64,000 bases of DNA from Methylophilus sp. DW102 (GCF_037076555.1 NZ_AP029023.1:2604001-2668000); one strand, 5' to 3'; counted from the stretch's first letter, positions 1 through 10,380 are shown. Made by a program: numbers and translations. Notes: a model not told the origin generated them from the sequence alone.

Positions 1-3000
1 CGTGTTTCAGGTTCTGCGCAAGGTCAATCACTTCCACATCTGTCAGACCAGCAATGTCTTCTTTCTTGCCAGTGCTGCTGTTATAGATCTTGTCCAGGAA
101 GCCTCGGATTTCAGCCACTTTGGCTTCTGCTTGCAGCATATCGCCAATGCGTTTGCCCAAACCTTTGGCAGCCCAACCCAGGTGGGTTTCCAGAATCTGA
201 CCGATGTTCATCCGTGAAGGCACGCCCAGCGGGTTCAACACGATATCCAGCGGTGTACCATCAGCCATGTATGGCATGTCTTCGACCGGGCAGATTTTTG
301 AAATCACACCCTTGTTACCGTGACGACCGGCCATCTTGTCACCAGGCTGAATACGGCGTTTCACAGCCAGATAGACTTTGACCATTTTTTGTACACCTGG
401 TGGCAGTTCGTCACCTTGTGTCAGTTTACGCTTCTTCTCTTCGAATTTGTTATCGAATTCGATGCGGGCCTGGCTCAAGCTGTCTTTCAACTGCTCAAGT
501 TGACGGGCAGCCTCTTCATCGCTCAAACGGATGTCAAACCAGTCATAACGACCCACGCTCTCCAGATATTCCTGAGTCAGGGTGTCGCCTTTTTTCAGCT
601 TGTTCGGACCACCTGTGGCCACTTTACCCGTCAACAGACGGCTGATACGGCCAAAAGTATCGTCTTCTACAATACGCATCTGGTCGCCCAGATCTTTCTT
701 GTAGTGAGACAACTGGTCATCAATAATTTGTTGCGCACGGGCATCACGGTCGATACCTTCGCGTGTGAACACTTGTACGTCGATCACAGTACCGGTCATG
801 CCAGAAGGCACGCGCAGTGAAGTGTCTTTCACGTCAGACGCTTTTTCACCGAAAATCGCACGCAGCAGCTTTTCTTCTGGCGTTAAAGTGGTTTCACCTT
901 TAGGGGTCACTTTACCTACCAGCACGTCACCCGCTTCCACCTCGGCACCAATATAGATAATCCCGGAGTCATCCAGACGGCCCAGCATGCGCTCGGACAG
1001 GTTGGAAATATCGCGGGTAATCTCTTCAGGTCCCAGTTTGGTATCACGTGCCACCACTGACAGCTCTTCAATGTGGATGGAGGTGTAACGGTCATCAGCC
1101 ACTACGCGCTCGGAGATCAGAATCGAGTCTTCGTAGTTGTAACCGTTCCAAGGCATAAAGCCAACCAGCATGTTCTGACCCAGCGCCAACTCACCCATAT
1201 CCGTAGAAGCACCATCCGCCACCACGTCGCCGCGGCTAATGATATCGCCTACTTTAACCAGCGGACGCTGGTTAATATTGGTGTTCTGGTTAGAACGGGT
1301 GTACTTGGTCAGGTTGTAGATATCCACACCCACTTCGCCGGCTTGCGCTTCAGCATCGTGGACACGAATCACAATACGGCCTGAGTCGACGTAATCAACC
1401 ACGCCACCACGACGGGCAGTCACGACAGTACCGGAGTCCACCGCGACTGTACGCTCAATGCCTGTACCGACTACGGCTTTTTCAGCACGCAGACAAGGCA
1501 CGGCTTGACGTTGCATGTTGGCACCCATCAAGGCACGGTTCGCGTCATCGTGTTCCAGGAAAGGAATCAATGAAGCCGCAACAGACACGATCTGGCCTGG
1601 TGCCACGTCCATATACTGTACGCGCTCAGGTTGCGTCATGGTAAATTCGTTGTGGAAACGCGCAGAGACCAATTCCTCCTTGAAGCCACCGTCTGTAGAC
1701 AGTTCGGTGTTAGCCTGTGCGATCACATACTGGCTTTCTTCAATGGCTGACAGGAAATCAATCTTGCCCGACACCTTGTTGCCTTCAACCAGACGATAAG
1801 GGGTTTCCAGGAAACCATATTCGTTAGTACGGGCGTACAGCGCCAGTGAGTTGATCAAACCAATGTTTGGACCTTCAGGCGTTTCAATTGGACACACACG
1901 GCCATAGTGGGTAGTGTGTACGTCACGCACTTCGAAACCAGCACGTTCACGGGTCAAGCCACCTGGGCCCAAAGCGGAGATACGGCGTTTGTGCGTAATC
2001 TCGGACAATGGGTTAGTCTGGTCCATAAACTGCGACAACTGGCTAGAACCGAAAAACTCACGAATCGCACTGGAGACTGGCTTGGCGTTGATCAAGTCAT
2101 GCGGCATCAGGTTCTCGGACTCAGCCTGTGACAGACGCTCTTTGACGGCACGCTCAACACGGACCAGACCGGCACGGAACTGGTTCTCGGCCAATTCACC
2201 CACGGAACGGATACGACGGTTACCCAAGTGGTCAATATCGTCAATCTCGCCACGGCCATTGCGCAGCTCAATCAGCACGCCAATGACAGCGAGGATATCT
2301 TCGTTGGATAGCACATTGCTACCGGTATCGCCTTGTGGGCCGACTTTTTCGTAGAAACGACGCATCCAGGTTGCTGAACGGTCTTCCAGCTTGCTTGGAT
2401 AAGCACGGCGGTTGAATTTCATACGACCGACTACGGACAGGTCATAGCGATCTTCAGAGAAGAACAAACCATTAAACAAGGCCTCTACAGCCTCTTCGGT
2501 TGGCGGCTCGCCTGGGCGCATCATGCGGTAAATCGCTACACGTGCACTGTACTGATCAGGAATCTCATCACTGCGCAATGTTTGCGAAATGAAATTACCA
2601 TGATCCAAGTCGTTGGTGTAAATGGTGTCGATTTCTGAAATCTTTGCCGCGACCAACTTTTCAAGCAATGATGGTGTCACTTCATCATTGGCGTTAGCAA
2701 TCAGCTCACCGGTTTCAGTATCAATAATGTTTTTGGCAACTGCGCGACCCATCATAAAGTCGGTCGGTACCGCCATGGTGGTTACGCCCGCTTTTTCGAT
2801 GTCACGGATATGTTTAACGGTGATACGTTTGTCTTTGGCAACCAGCACATTACCGTCTTTGTCAGTAATGTCGAATTTGGCCACTTCACCACGCAGGCGG
2901 TCTGCCACCAACTCAAACTCCACGCCTTTCGGGCCGATGTGGAAAGTGTCGGTGTCGTGGAAGGTTTCCAGAATTTGTTCTGGGGTGTAGCCCAATGCCT

Positions 3001-3643
3001 TCAGCAGGATGGTCACTGGCATCTTGCGGCGACGATCCACACGGAAGTACAGATAATCTTTAGGGTCAAACTCAAAGTCTAACCAGGAGCCACGGTAAGG
3101 AATAATCCGTGCAGAGAACAACAACTTACCGGAGCTGTGGGTTTTACCACGATCGTGCTCAAAGAATACGCCAGGGCTGCGGTGCAATTGGGACACAATG
3201 ACACGCTCGGTACCATTAATCACGAAAGAGCCATTTTCGGTCATGAGCGGCAATTCACCCATGTAGACTTCTTGTTCTTTGACTTCTTTGACAGTTGGTT
3301 TGGACGCTTCACGGTCCATAATGGTCAGACGCACCTTGACACGCAGTGGCACGGCGTAAGTCAGGCCACGTTGCTGACATTCTTTCACGTCAAATGGCTC
3401 TGCGCCTAATTGGTAGCTCACATAGTCCAGACGGGCATTCTCTGAATGACTCACAATCGGGAAAATGGAACGGAAAGTCGACTCTAGACCTTCGTTTTTA
3501 CGTTGGTCCGCTGGTACATTTTCCTGCAGGAATGATTTATAGGACTCCAGCTGCATGGCCAGCAGATAAGGTACCTCTTGAACGCTGTCACGCTTGGCAA
3601 AGCTTTTGCGAAGGCGTTTCTTTTCGGTAAAGGAATAGCTCAT
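1..3643 (-). CDS. rpoB: RNA polymerase beta subunit, 3' end cut by window edge
   Basis: Catalytic beta subunit of RNA polymerase. The frame is open from an ATG at 3643 (protein begins [15 protein letters not shown]) to the left edge, giving about 1,214 residues; the family has roughly 1,340-1,400, so only the C-terminal part is missing. The rifampicin-pocket segment is intact around residues 520-550 ([13 protein letters not shown], then [13 protein letters not shown]). The C-terminal part seen includes [12 protein letters not shown], a conserved active-centre segment. It follows rplL after a 243-base spacer, as in other proteobacteria, and rpoC would be expected next, outside the window. The identification is certain. 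Confidence 0.98.
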   Translation of the reverse strand, partial: MSYSFTEKKRLRKSFAKRDSVQEVPYLLAMQLESYKSFLQENVPADQRKNEGLESTFRSIFPIVSHSENARLDYVSYQLGAEPFDVKECQQRGLTYAVPLRVKVRLTIMDREASKPTVKEVKEQEVYMGELPLMTENGSFVINGTERVIVSQLHRSPGVFFEHDRGKTHSSGKLLFSARIIPYRGSWLDFEFDPKDYLYFRVDRRRKMPVTILLKALGYTPEQILETFHDTDTFHIGPKGVEFELVADRLRGEVAKFDITDKDGNVLVAKDKRITVKHIRDIEKAGVTTMAVPTDFMMGRAVAKNIIDTETGELIANANDEVTPSLLEKLVAAKISEIDTIYTNDLDHGNFISQTLRSDEIPDQYSARVAIYRMMRPGEPPTEEAVEALFNGLFFSEDRYDLSVVGRMKFNRRAYPSKLEDRSATWMRRFYEKVGPQGDTGSNVLSNEDILAVIGVLIELRNGRGEIDDIDHLGNRRIRSVGELAENQFRAGLVRVERAVKERLSQAESENLMPHDLINAKPVSSAIREFFGSSQLSQFMDQTNPLSEITHKRRISALGPGGLTRERAGFEVRDVHTTHYGRVCPIETPEGPNIGLINSLALYARTNEYGFLETPYRLVEGNKVSGKIDFLSAIEESQYVIAQANTELSTDGGFKEELVSARFHNEFTMTQPERVQYMDVAPGQIVSVAASLIPFLEHDDANRALMGANMQRQAVPCLRAEKAVVGTGIERTVAVDSGTVVTARRGGVVDYVDSGRIVIRVHDAEAQAGEVGVDIYNLTKYTRSNQNTNINQRPLVKVGDIISRGDVVADGASTDMGELALGQNMLVGFMPWNGYNYEDSILISERVVADDRYTSIHIEELSVVARDTKLGPEEITRDISNLSERMLGRLDDSGIIYIGAEVEAGDVLVGKVTPKGETTLTPEEKLLRAIFGEKASDVKDTSLRVPSGMTGTVIDVQVFTREGIDRDARAQQIIDDQLSHYKKDLGDQMRIVEDDTFGRISRLLTGKVATGGPNKLKKGDTLTQEYLESVGRYDWFDIRLSDEEAARQLEQLKDSLSQARIEFDNKFEEKKRKLTQGDELPPGVQKMVKVYLAVKRRIQPGDKMAGRHGNKGVISKICPVEDMPYMADGTPLDIVLNPLGVPSRMNIGQILETHLGWAAKGLGKRIGDMLQAEAKVAEIRGFLDKIYNSSTGKKEDIAGLTDVEVIDLAQNLKH

Positions 3644-3845
3644 AGCGTCTCCTGAAATTTTTGAGGGTAGAAGACAAAACACTTTTCATCCACTGCAATG
3701 TTTTGACATCTAACTTCGCATTTAAAATCAGCCACTTAAATTAGCCGGTTAGCTTATCTATATGTGGCCACAATACCGCTTTTACAACAGGCTTCCAGAC
3801 AATTACAGTTTATTTACAATCTGCAACGCCAGAAATGGCGAAGGC

Positions 3846-3887
3846 CGACGGTCTCCCGTCAGCCCAGCCAGATTCACAATTGTGAAT
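3846..3887 (-). promoter_or_regulatory. rplL-rpoB intercistronic stem-loops (possible attenuator)
   Basis: Directly after the rplL stop codon there is a perfect 16-base palindrome (ATTCACAATTGTGAAT, 3872-3887), whose last base is the first base of the stop triplet. It is followed in transcript direction by a GC stem (GACGG/CCGTC, loop GAGA, 3847-3860). No run of U follows, so this is more likely a partial attenuator or RNA-processing site than a full terminator. In E. coli the same spacer carries an attenuator and an RNase III site; equivalence here is inferred from position only. The rest of the 243-base spacer shows nothing else I recognise. Confidence 0.45.
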
Positions 3888-4264
3888 TATTTCATCTCAG
3901 CAGTAGCGCCCGCTTCAATCAATTTCTTCACAGCGGCTTCAGCGTCAGCTTTGCTTACGCCTTCTTTAACCGCTTTAGGTGCGCCGTCTACCAGGTCTTT
4001 AGCTTCTTTCAAGCCCAAACCTGTCAGTTCACGAACTGCTTTAATCACGCTCACTTTGTTGTCGCCAGCGCCGTTCAAGATGACGTTGAACTCAGTTTGC
4101 TCAGCAGCAGCTGGAGCAGCACCAGCAGCAGCGCCGCCAGCAGCCACTGCAACAGCAGCAGCAGAAACACCAAACTTCTCTTCGATTTCTTTGATGAACG
4201 CAGTCAGTTCCAATACGGTCATGCCACCGATTGCATCTAAGATGTCAGCATTAGAAATTGCCAT
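3887..4264 (-). CDS. rplL: 50S ribosomal protein L7/L12
   Basis: 125-residue stalk protein of the large ribosomal subunit, which recruits translational GTPases. Three regions are visible: an N-terminal dimerisation helix region ([20 protein letters not shown]), an Ala/Gly/Pro-rich flexible hinge at about residues 37-55, and the C-terminal domain with the conserved [16 protein letters not shown] segment. Length is normal for the family. It is 33 bases downstream of rplJ, with which it forms the L10(L12)4 complex that binds the rplJ leader. Confidence 0.98.
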   Translation of the reverse strand: MAISNADILDAIGGMTVLELTAFIKEIEEKFGVSAAAVAVAAGGAAAGAAPAAAEQTEFNVILNGAGDNKVSVIKAVRELTGLGLKEAKDLVDGAPKAVKEGVSKADAEAAVKKLIEAGATAEMK

Positions 4265-4297
4265 GATATAAATTTCCTAAAATAATTTGATTAAAAA

Positions 4298-4795
4298 TTA
4301 AGCCGCTTGCTTTTCTTTTTCGTCGCGTATTGCAGCAACGGCACGAGCAAACTTGGTTGGGACTTCGTTGAGTGTGCCAGCCAATTTGGACAGCAACTCA
4401 TCACGGCTCAATGTAGATGCCAACGCTTGCACGCCAGCCACATCAAGACGCTCATTAGGCATCGCGCCCGCTTTCAGTACGAACAATTCGTTATCTTTTG
4501 CGAAATTGTTCATGACTTTGGCGGCTGCAACTGGATCGGTAGAAATACCGTACACCAGTGGCCCAACCATGTCGTCAGCCAATGCGGCAAAAGGCGTACC
4601 TTCTACTGCACGACGAACCAAGGTGTTTTTCAACACACGCAGATACACACCTGCATTACGTGCATCAGCACGCAGTTTCGTCATATTGGCTACGCCAATA
4701 CCACGATACTCAGCAAGTACGATTGCTTGTGCGTTTGCTACTTGCGCAGCAACCTCGGCAACGACTTCTTTTTTCTCTGTAAGATTAAGACTCAA
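4298..4795 (-). CDS. rplJ: 50S ribosomal protein L10 (TTG start)
   Basis: Stalk base protein of the large subunit and autogenous repressor of the rplJL mRNA. I place the start at a TTG at 4795 (protein [15 protein letters not shown]..., 165 residues, the same length as E. coli L10). It is preceded by GAAGGAGAA, a good ribosome binding site, and it matches the usual start MSLNLTEKK. The frame stays open upstream to 4921, but that 42-residue extension is the untranslated leader. A weak start codon suits a gene controlled at initiation. Identity is certain; the start is well supported. Confidence 0.96.
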   Translation of the reverse strand: MSLNLTEKKEVVAEVAAQVANAQAIVLAEYRGIGVANMTKLRADARNAGVYLRVLKNTLVRRAVEGTPFAALADDMVGPLVYGISTDPVAAAKVMNNFAKDNELFVLKAGAMPNERLDVAGVQALASTLSRDELLSKLAGTLNEVPTKFARAVAAIRDEKEKQAA

Positions 4796-5071
4796 GGTCT
4801 GTTCTCCTTCCGTTAATGAAAGCCCGGTTAAATCACCGGGCCACTCACGGCGTCCTTGTGCAGGGCATGGATATATCCTGTGTTGGGGATCGCCATCTGC
4901 GTTGGTTTCAAACTGCTGCAAACAGAGGATTGCTCACCCATTTGCATTCAATTTTCAATTAAGTAAAACACCAACGGTCTTTGATGTTCTTGAGTGCTTA
5001 CATAATTGCATAAACACTCAAGCCCAAAGTACTTGCCCGATCCATTAACGGACCGGGACTTGATTCAATGC
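4796..5071 (-). promoter_or_regulatory. rplJ leader, predicted L10 autoregulatory RNA
   Basis: The 276-base spacer between rplA and rplJ is rich in stem-loops. After the rplA stop there is CCCGGTCC/GGATCGGG (5039-5060), then CTTGAGTG/CACTCAAG with an 18-base loop (4989-5022), and finally GCCCGGT/ACCGGGC (4822-4841) immediately before the ribosome binding site of rplJ. In proteobacteria this spacer folds into the L10(L12)4 binding site that represses translation. The location and the hairpin next to the ribosome binding site fit that; the exact kink-turn binding element was not resolved by eye. Confidence 0.65.
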
Positions 5072-5758
5072 TTAAGCAGCGACTGAAGCTTGGTCAACAC
5101 GTACGCCAGGACCCATGGTGCTGGAGACGGACAATTTCTTCAGGTATACGCCTTTGGAGCTGGCTGGCTTGGCTTTGTTCAATGCTTCGATCAAAGCAGA
5201 CAGGTTGCCTTGCAGTTGCTCAACAGTAAATGAAGCACGGCCGATGGTGCAGTGAACGATACCGCCTTTATCAGTACGGTATTGCACTTGACCAGCTTTA
5301 GCATTTTTAACTGCAGTCGCTGCGTCTGGTGTCACGGTACCCACTTTTGGGTTAGGCATCAAACCACGTGGGCCCAACACTTGACCCAACGCACCAACGA
5401 TACGCATCGCATCAGGTGTAGCAATGGCTACATCAAAATCCAACATACCGCCTTTGACTTGCTCGGCCAGATCTTCAAAACCAACGATATCAGCACCAGC
5501 TGCTTTTGCAGCTTCAGCTTGTGCGCCTTGTGCAAACACAGCCACACGCACTGTTTTACCAGTGCCGTTAGGCAATACGATCGCGCCACGCACCAGCTGG
5601 TCAGATTTACGTGGGTCGATACCCAAGTTAATCACTGCGTCTACAGATTCGTTAAATTTGGCAGTTGCGCCTTCTTTTACCAGGCTCAGCGCATCAACTA
5701 CCGGGTACAGCTTGTTGCGGTCAATCTTTGCACGCAACGCATCAATTCTTTTAGCCAT
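5072..5758 (-). CDS. rplA: 50S ribosomal protein L1
   Basis: 228-residue protein of the L1 stalk of the large subunit, involved in release of deacylated tRNA. In E. coli it represses the L11 operon by binding the leader. Conserved blocks include [20 protein letters not shown] in the N-terminal half and the [15 protein letters not shown] loop near residue 130, the L1 signature. The start codon lies one base past the rplK stop, so the two genes are translationally coupled. Confidence 0.98.
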   Translation of the reverse strand: MAKRIDALRAKIDRNKLYPVVDALSLVKEGATAKFNESVDAVINLGIDPRKSDQLVRGAIVLPNGTGKTVRVAVFAQGAQAEAAKAAGADIVGFEDLAEQVKGGMLDFDVAIATPDAMRIVGALGQVLGPRGLMPNPKVGTVTPDAATAVKNAKAGQVQYRTDKGGIVHCTIGRASFTVEQLQGNLSALIEALNKAKPASSKGVYLKKLSVSSTMGPGVRVDQASVAA

Positions 5759-5759
5759 G

Positions 5760-6191
5760 TTATAGACCCTCCACTTCGATACCCATGCTGCGTGCGCTAC
5801 CAGCGATGGTGCGAACGGCTGCGTCCATGTCGGCAGCGGTCAGGTCAGGCATTTTTGTTTTGGCGATTTCTTCGGCTTGTGCACGAGTAATCTTGCCAAC
5901 TTTGTCCGTATGAGGACGTGGAGACCCTTTTTCCAGCTTGGCTGCTTTTTTGATCAGCACAGTTGCAGGAGGGGTTTTCATCACGAATGTGAAGCTCTTG
6001 TCTGCAAACGCAGTGATCACCACTGGAATAGGCAGACCTGGTTCAACGCCTTGTGTTGCCGCGTTAAACGCTTTACAGAATTCCATGATGTTCAGACCAC
6101 GTTGACCCAGTGCTGGACCGACTGGTGGGCTTGGGTTGGCTTTACCTGCAGGGATCTGCAGCTTGATATAGCCAATGACTTTCTTTGCCAT
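5760..6191 (-). CDS. rplK: 50S ribosomal protein L11
   Basis: 143-residue L11, part of the GTPase-associated centre of the 50S subunit and required for RelA-dependent stringent control. The N-terminal domain has the proline-rich loop ([19 protein letters not shown]) and the C-terminal rRNA-binding domain follows. A GGAGTCAAAC ribosome binding site precedes the ATG. It heads the rplKA pair, 90 bases downstream of nusG. Confidence 0.98.
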   Translation of the reverse strand: MAKKVIGYIKLQIPAGKANPSPPVGPALGQRGLNIMEFCKAFNAATQGVEPGLPIPVVITAFADKSFTFVMKTPPATVLIKKAAKLEKGSPRPHTDKVGKITRAQAEEIAKTKMPDLTAADMDAAVRTIAGSARSMGIEVEGL

Positions 6192-6281
6192 GTTTGACTC
6201 CTTGAATGGGTAATAGCGCCTGTCGCAGGCTCCCCGTTAAAAAATATCGACTGCCAGTCAGGCCGTCGACACAATGCACAA

Positions 6282-6818
6282 CTAGACTTCTTTTTCTACT
6301 TGTGCAAAATCCAGTTCAACCGGTGTCGCACGGCCAAAAATGACCACTGAAACACGCAGTTTGTTTTTGTCGTAGTTCACTTCCTCTACGCTGCCAGAGA
6401 AGTCCTTGAATGGACCATCGATCACACGAACACTCTCGCCCTTTTCAAAGGTCATCTTCTGTGTCGGATTAGATTTGCTGTCATCCATGCGACGCAGAAT
6501 AATTTCGACTTCCTTATCCTTGATCGGGGTTGGACGTTGTGCAGTGCCACCGATGAATGAAGTCACCCTTGGTGTACTTCTCACCAAATGCCAACTTTCG
6601 TCAGTCATTTCCATTTGCACCAACACGTAACCGGGATACAAGCGACGCTCAGAAATGGTCTTCTGACCATTTTTCAGCTCAATCACCTCTTCTACCGGCA
6701 CCAGAATGTCACCGAACTGATCCGGGATATTCGATCTTGCGACGCGCTCTTCCAAACCGGCCTTGACGGATTTCTCCATGCCGGAGAAGGCCTGAACTGC
6801 ATACCAACGCATAGCCAT
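6282..6818 (-). CDS. nusG: Transcription termination/antitermination factor NusG
   Basis: 178-residue elongation factor that binds RNA polymerase and couples it to Rho or ribosomal S10. The NGN domain occupies about residues 1-120 ([12 protein letters not shown], then [10 protein letters not shown] and SFIGG). The C-terminal KOW domain follows ([21 protein letters not shown]). Its ATG overlaps the secE stop by one base (TAATG), the usual secE-nusG coupling. A second in-frame Met two codons later is an alternative start. Confidence 0.98.
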   Translation of the reverse strand: MAMRWYAVQAFSGMEKSVKAGLEERVARSNIPDQFGDILVPVEEVIELKNGQKTISERRLYPGYVLVQMEMTDESWHLVRSTPRVTSFIGGTAQRPTPIKDKEVEIILRRMDDSKSNPTQKMTFEKGESVRVIDGPFKDFSGSVEEVNYDKNKLRVSVVIFGRATPVELDFAQVEKEV

Positions 6819-7165
6819 TAAGCCCCCCTACCCATAATCCATTGCACCATGTAGGCAAAACTGATGTCTACCAACGCCAAGAAAGCAGCCATGATCACAA
6901 CCAGCACCACAACAGCCAGTGTCGTTTGCATAGTTTCCTGACGCGTTGGCCACACCACACGCTTGGCTTCAGCAACAGACTCATTAAAGAAAACCAGCGC
7001 CTGCTTACCTTGTGGCGCAGTCCACGCGACCGCTACAGACGCGACAATACCTGCCAACACGGCAAGTATCCTGATAACCATTGCTTTATCTTCAAAAAGA
7101 TAAAAACCGGCAATCCCCAAAGCTAATAACAACAGGGATAAAGCCAGTTTGATTTTATCGATCAT
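6818..7165 (-). CDS. secE: Preprotein translocase subunit SecE
   Basis: Essential small subunit of the SecYEG protein-conducting channel in the inner membrane. I start it at the ATG at 7165 ([14 protein letters not shown]), giving 115 residues. The frame continues upstream to 7219, but that part runs into the tRNA-Trp gene and is not protein-like. Three hydrophobic segments are visible (about residues 7-25, 29-50 and 80-110), with the conserved amphipathic segment containing [10 protein letters not shown] before the last helix. This is the three-helix proteobacterial form. Confidence 0.96.
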   Translation of the reverse strand: MIDKIKLALSLLLLALGIAGFYLFEDKAMVIRILAVLAGIVASVAVAWTAPQGKQALVFFNESVAEAKRVVWPTRQETMQTTLAVVVLVVIMAAFLALVDISFAYMVQWIMGRGA

Positions 7166-7208
7166 ATACTTAACTTTATGATTAACACCACAGACTATTC
7201 TGGGTGTT

Positions 7209-7284
7209 TGGCAGGCCAAGAGGGTCTCGAACCCCCAACCCTCGGTTTTGGAGACCGATACTCTACCAATTGAGCTATTGGCCT
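7209..7284 (-). tRNA. tRNA-Trp (anticodon CCA)
   Basis: A 76-base cloverleaf with a 7-bp acceptor stem (AGGCCAA/TTGGCCT), D-arm GCTC..GAGT, anticodon loop containing CCA, T-arm GGGGGTTCGAGACCC, and an encoded CCA end. It lies between tuf and secE, its usual place in betaproteobacteria. A 9-bp hairpin (7299-7328, GAAAGCTGC/GCAGCTTTC) separates it from tuf and may be a processing or weak attenuation site. Confidence 0.97.
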
Positions 7285-7342
7285 GTACTCTTTAAAGCGA
7301 AAGCTGCACGGGTTGTAGCGCAGCTTTCACCTACATCAACAA

Positions 7343-8533
7343 TTACTCGATGATTTTGGCAACGACGCCAGCACCAACGGTACGACCACCTTCACGAATC
7401 GCGAAGCGCAGACCATCTTCCATCGCGATAGGCGCGATCAATGTCACAGTGATAGATACGTTATCACCTGGCATCACCATTTCGGTACCTGCTGGCAATT
7501 CAACTGCACCAGTCACGTCAGTGGTACGGAAGTAGAACTGTGGACGGTAGCCGTTGAAGAATGGTGTATGACGACCACCTTCATCTTTACCCAACACGTA
7601 GATCTCAGCGGTGAACTTGGTGTGTGGTTTGATAGAACCGGATTTAGCCAGCACTTGACCACGCTCAACTTCTTCACGCTTGGTACCGCGCAGCAGTACG
7701 CCTACGTTGTCACCTGCTTGACCTTGGTCCAGCAGTTTACGGAACATTTCAACACCAGTACAGGTGGTTTTCAAAGTTGGCTTCAGGCCAACGATTTCGA
7801 TTTCGTCGCCGACTTTAACGATACCACGCTCAACACGGCCGGTAACTACAGTACCACGACCAGAGATAGAGAATACGTCTTCTACTGGCATCAGGAAGGT
7901 ACCGTCGATGGCACGCTCTGGCGTTGGGATGTAGCTGTCCAATGCGTCAGCCAATGCGAAGATCGCTGGTTCGCCGATTTCTGATTGGTCGCCTTCAAGG
8001 GCCAATTTAGCAGAACCTTTGATGATTGGGGTGTCATCACCTGGGAAGTCATACTTGCTCAGCAAGTCACGCACTTCCATTTCAACCAGTTCCAACAACT
8101 CAGCGTCGTCAACCATGTCGGCTTTGTTCAGGAATACAACGATGTATGGTACACCAACCTGGCGGGCCAACAGGATGTGCTCACGTGTTTGTGGCATAGG
8201 GCCGTCAGCAGCGGAACATACTAGGATCGCGCCGTCCATCTGGGCAGCACCGGTAATCATGTTTTTAACGTAGTCGGCGTGGCCTGGGCAGTCAACGTGT
8301 GCGTAGTGACGGCTTGCAGTCTCGTACTCAACGTGTGCTGTGTTGATGGTAATACCACGTGCTTTTTCTTCTGGTGCCGCGTCAATTTGGTCGTAAGCTT
8401 TTGCTTCGCCACCAAATTTCTTGGTCAACACTGTGGTGATCGCCGCTGTCAATGTTGTCTTACCGTGGTCAACGTGACCAATCGTACCAACGTTCACGTG
8501 TGGCTTGGTACGTTCAAATTTGCCTTTTGCCAT
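7343..8533 (-). CDS. tuf: Translation elongation factor Tu
   Basis: 396-residue GTPase that delivers aminoacyl-tRNA to the ribosomal A site. The G1 motif GHVDHGKTT (residues 18-26), G3 DCPGHADYV (about 80) and G4 NKADMVDD (about 135) are visible, followed by domains 2 and 3 ending [11 protein letters not shown]. Full length. This is the copy inside the tRNA operon (the E. coli tufB position), so the tRNAs and EF-Tu mRNA are probably cotranscribed. Many betaproteobacteria have a second copy near fusA, not seen here. Confidence 0.98.
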   Translation of the reverse strand: MAKGKFERTKPHVNVGTIGHVDHGKTTLTAAITTVLTKKFGGEAKAYDQIDAAPEEKARGITINTAHVEYETASRHYAHVDCPGHADYVKNMITGAAQMDGAILVCSAADGPMPQTREHILLARQVGVPYIVVFLNKADMVDDAELLELVEMEVRDLLSKYDFPGDDTPIIKGSAKLALEGDQSEIGEPAIFALADALDSYIPTPERAIDGTFLMPVEDVFSISGRGTVVTGRVERGIVKVGDEIEIVGLKPTLKTTCTGVEMFRKLLDQGQAGDNVGVLLRGTKREEVERGQVLAKSGSIKPHTKFTAEIYVLGKDEGGRHTPFFNGYRPQFYFRTTDVTGAVELPAGTEMVMPGDNVSITVTLIAPIAMEDGLRFAIREGGRTVGAGVVAKIIE

Positions 8534-8655
8534 GATGTTTTTCCTTTATTAGTACTAAATAAAGCCAATAATATTGTTTTCACAAATTATGCGACGCGGA
8601 TGACAGCACCCTTGCGCGACTACTTACCAAGCCCCATATCACTACAGAGCGCATC

Positions 8656-8730
<75 letters not shown>

Positions 8731-8750
8731 GTTTTGCCTTTTGTTATTGT

Positions 8751-8826
8751 TGGAGCGGGCGACGAGGTTCGAACTCGCGACATCTTGCTTGGAAGGCAAG
8801 TGCTCTACCAACTGAGCTACACCCGC
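8751..8826 (-). tRNA. tRNA-Gly (anticodon TCC)
   Basis: 76-base cloverleaf with acceptor GCGGGTG/CGCCCGC (one G-T mismatch region), anticodon stem CTTGC/GCAAG around loop CTTCCAA (anticodon TCC), T-arm CGAGTTCGAACCTCG and an encoded CCA. Twenty bases separate it from the downstream tRNA-Thr. Equivalent to glyT of E. coli. Confidence 0.96.
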
Positions 8827-8896
8827 ACTATGCAGAACACCCAAGGAAGGCTCTCACCAACCCGCTTTACAGCAACACCTACAGGCAATCATTTTT

Positions 8897-8981
8897 TGGT
8901 GGAGGGGGCTGGATTCGAACCAGCGTACTCAGAGAGAACGGATTTACAGTCCGTCGCCTTTAACCACTCGGCCACCCCTCC
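8897..8981 (-). tRNA. tRNA-Tyr (anticodon GTA)
   Basis: 85-base class II tRNA with a long variable arm, acceptor GGAGGGG/CCCCTCC, anticodon stem ACGGA/TCCGT around loop CTGTAAA (anticodon GTA), T-arm GCTGGTTCGAATCCAGC and an encoded CCA. Equivalent to tyrU in the E. coli thrU-tyrU-glyT-thrT-tufB operon. Confidence 0.97.
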
Positions 8982-9043
8982 AAAAAATCGACCGCGATTA
9001 TCGCGGTTTATGTCATCAACGTCAATGTCAACTGACATAAATT

Positions 9044-9119
9044 TGGTGCCGGGTATCGGAATCGAACTGATGACCTTCGCATTACAAGTGCGCTGCTCTA
9101 CCAACTGAGCTAACCCGGC
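9044..9119 (-). tRNA. tRNA-Thr (anticodon TGT)
   Basis: 76-base cloverleaf with acceptor GCCGGGT/ACCCGGC, anticodon stem GCGCA/TGCG(A) around loop CTTGTAA (anticodon TGT), T-loop CAGTTCGATTCCG and an encoded CCA. First tRNA of the operon, equivalent to thrU. Together with the GGT isoacceptor downstream it covers most threonine codons. Confidence 0.95.
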
Positions 9120-9128
9120 ATTTCAGGA

Positions 9129-9165
9129 AGGCGCAACTATATCACTTTTTTTGGGATGTGATCTA
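9129..9165 (-). promoter_or_regulatory. Candidate promoter of the tRNA-tuf operon
   Basis: On the minus strand a -10-like TATAGT (9136-9141) lies about 17 bases upstream of the first tRNA and is followed by a GC-rich discriminator (TGCGCC), as seen in stringently controlled stable-RNA promoters. No good -35 hexamer stands at 16-18 bases. The upstream DNA is very A/T-rich (9170-9205), resembling an UP element. Support is by motif only. Confidence 0.35.
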
Positions 9166-9247
9166 GTGCTTTTATGATTTTTTTTATTTTTTGTTGAAAA
9201 AATTGCATTCAAAATGAAGCATCGGCTAAACACCGAGCACAGCACCC

Positions 9248-9655
9248 TTACTTCACTACTTTAAGGTGTGACTTTTTCGCTTGCGCATCCACCGCAGACG
9301 CTACCGGGGACACCATTTTTTCAGGCGCTGGCGGCACGCCATCCACAACTTCAAAAAACATACCCTGCCCATTCTCCCTGGCAAATACGCCTCCGATCCG
9401 GTTGATCGGGACATAAATATGTTGCGCAACGCCATTAAAGCGCGCAGAGAACACAACCGCATCATTATCAATATGCAAATCTTTGACAGCAGTGTAGTTC
9501 ACATTTAGCACAATCTCGCCATTTTTGACATAAGCCATCGGCACACGCGTCTGCGCATCCACTTTGACCAGCAAATGCGGCGTCAGATTATTATCCAGAC
9601 ACCATTCATGTATGGCGCGAATCAAATAAGCCGTGGTCGGAATCAATGTACTCAT
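9248..9655 (-). CDS. sspB: ClpXP protease specificity-enhancing factor SspB
   Basis: 135-residue adaptor that delivers ssrA-tagged proteins to ClpXP. The N-terminal substrate-binding domain (about residues 1-105) is followed by a linker and a C-terminal HLKVVK peptide, which matches the conserved ClpX-binding tail of the family. It lies downstream of sspA, separated by a terminator-like hairpin, so its expression may be partly uncoupled from sspA. Confidence 0.95.
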   Translation of the reverse strand: MSTLIPTTAYLIRAIHEWCLDNNLTPHLLVKVDAQTRVPMAYVKNGEIVLNVNYTAVKDLHIDNDAVVFSARFNGVAQHIYVPINRIGGVFARENGQGMFFEVVDGVPPAPEKMVSPVASAVDAQAKKSHLKVVK

Positions 9656-9672
9656 GTTGGACTTCCTTAAAA

Positions 9673-9700
9673 AACAGCGCGAATATGGATTCGCGCTGTT
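9673..9700 (-). terminator. Hairpin between sspA and sspB
   Basis: Perfect 11-bp stem AACAGCGCGAA/TTCGCGCTGTT with a 6-base loop, followed in the minus direction by TTTTAA, so the strand reads GCTGTTTTTTAAGG. This has the form of an intrinsic terminator, although sspA and sspB are usually an operon. It may act as an attenuator. It ends 17 bases from the sspB start and overlaps no coding region. Confidence 0.7.
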
Positions 9701-9715
9701 TATGCATGACTGATG

Positions 9716-10315
9716 TTATTTACGCATCGCCTTTTCAGAGGGTGTCATAGCCTCTGCATACATTGGACGAGAGAACAAACGCTCGGCATACTTGAGCAAT
9801 GGCGAAGCCTGGTTTGGCAACTCAATGCCATAATGCCCTAACCGCCATAACAATGGCGTGATCGCCACATCCAGCATGGAGTACTCGTCGCCCATCAGGT
9901 AGTTTTGCTTGCCAAAAATCGGCACCAACTGCGTCAGGTTATCGCGAATGACCTTGCGTGCACGATCCGCGGTTTCCTGATTATCAGATTCAACATCCTT
10001 GATATGACTGAACAAGTCTTTTTCAAAGTTATACAAGAACAGTCTTGCACGTGCGCGCATGACCGGGTCAGCTGGCATGAGTTGAGGATGAGGAAAACGC
10101 TCATCGATATACTCATTGATGATATTGGCTTCTGACAAGACCAGGTCACGCTCGACCAACACCGGCACTTCACCATAAGGATTCAAAATGGCCAGATCTT
10201 CAGTTTTATTGGTCAAGTCCACATCAATGACTTCAAAGTCCATGCCCTTCTCGAACAGCACGATACGGCAACGGTGACTGTAAGGATCAACGGTACCCGA
10301 ATACAATCTCATCAT
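9716..10315 (-). CDS. sspA: Stringent starvation protein A (GST-fold)
   Basis: 199-residue RNA polymerase-associated regulator with a glutathione-S-transferase fold but without transferase activity in studied relatives. The thioredoxin-like N-terminal domain begins MMRLYSGTVDPYSHRCRIVLFEKG (the Cys of true glutaredoxins is replaced by an SHRCR context) and contains NPYGEVPVLVERDL. The C-terminal helical domain includes SMLDVAITPLLWRL. It is 66 bases downstream of the cytochrome c1 gene, the usual bc1-ssp neighbourhood in betaproteobacteria. Either of the first two Met codons could be the start. Confidence 0.95.
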   Translation of the reverse strand: MMRLYSGTVDPYSHRCRIVLFEKGMDFEVIDVDLTNKTEDLAILNPYGEVPVLVERDLVLSEANIINEYIDERFPHPQLMPADPVMRARARLFLYNFEKDLFSHIKDVESDNQETADRARKVIRDNLTQLVPIFGKQNYLMGDEYSMLDVAITPLLWRLGHYGIELPNQASPLLKYAERLFSRPMYAEAMTPSEKAMRK

Positions 10316-10380
10316 AATTTATTTTCCCTATAAAAAAAGACACCAAGGCCTCACGCCTTGGTGTCAGACTTGGTTGGCAA

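Noticed and set aside
4796..4921. In-frame 42-codon extension at the front of rplJ
   Set aside because: It lies in the structured leader, is unlike any L10 N-terminus, and a ribosome binding site stands before the TTG at 4795.
7166..7219. 18-codon upstream extension of secE
   Set aside because: It runs into the tRNA-Trp gene; the ATG at 7165 gives the normal SecE start and length.
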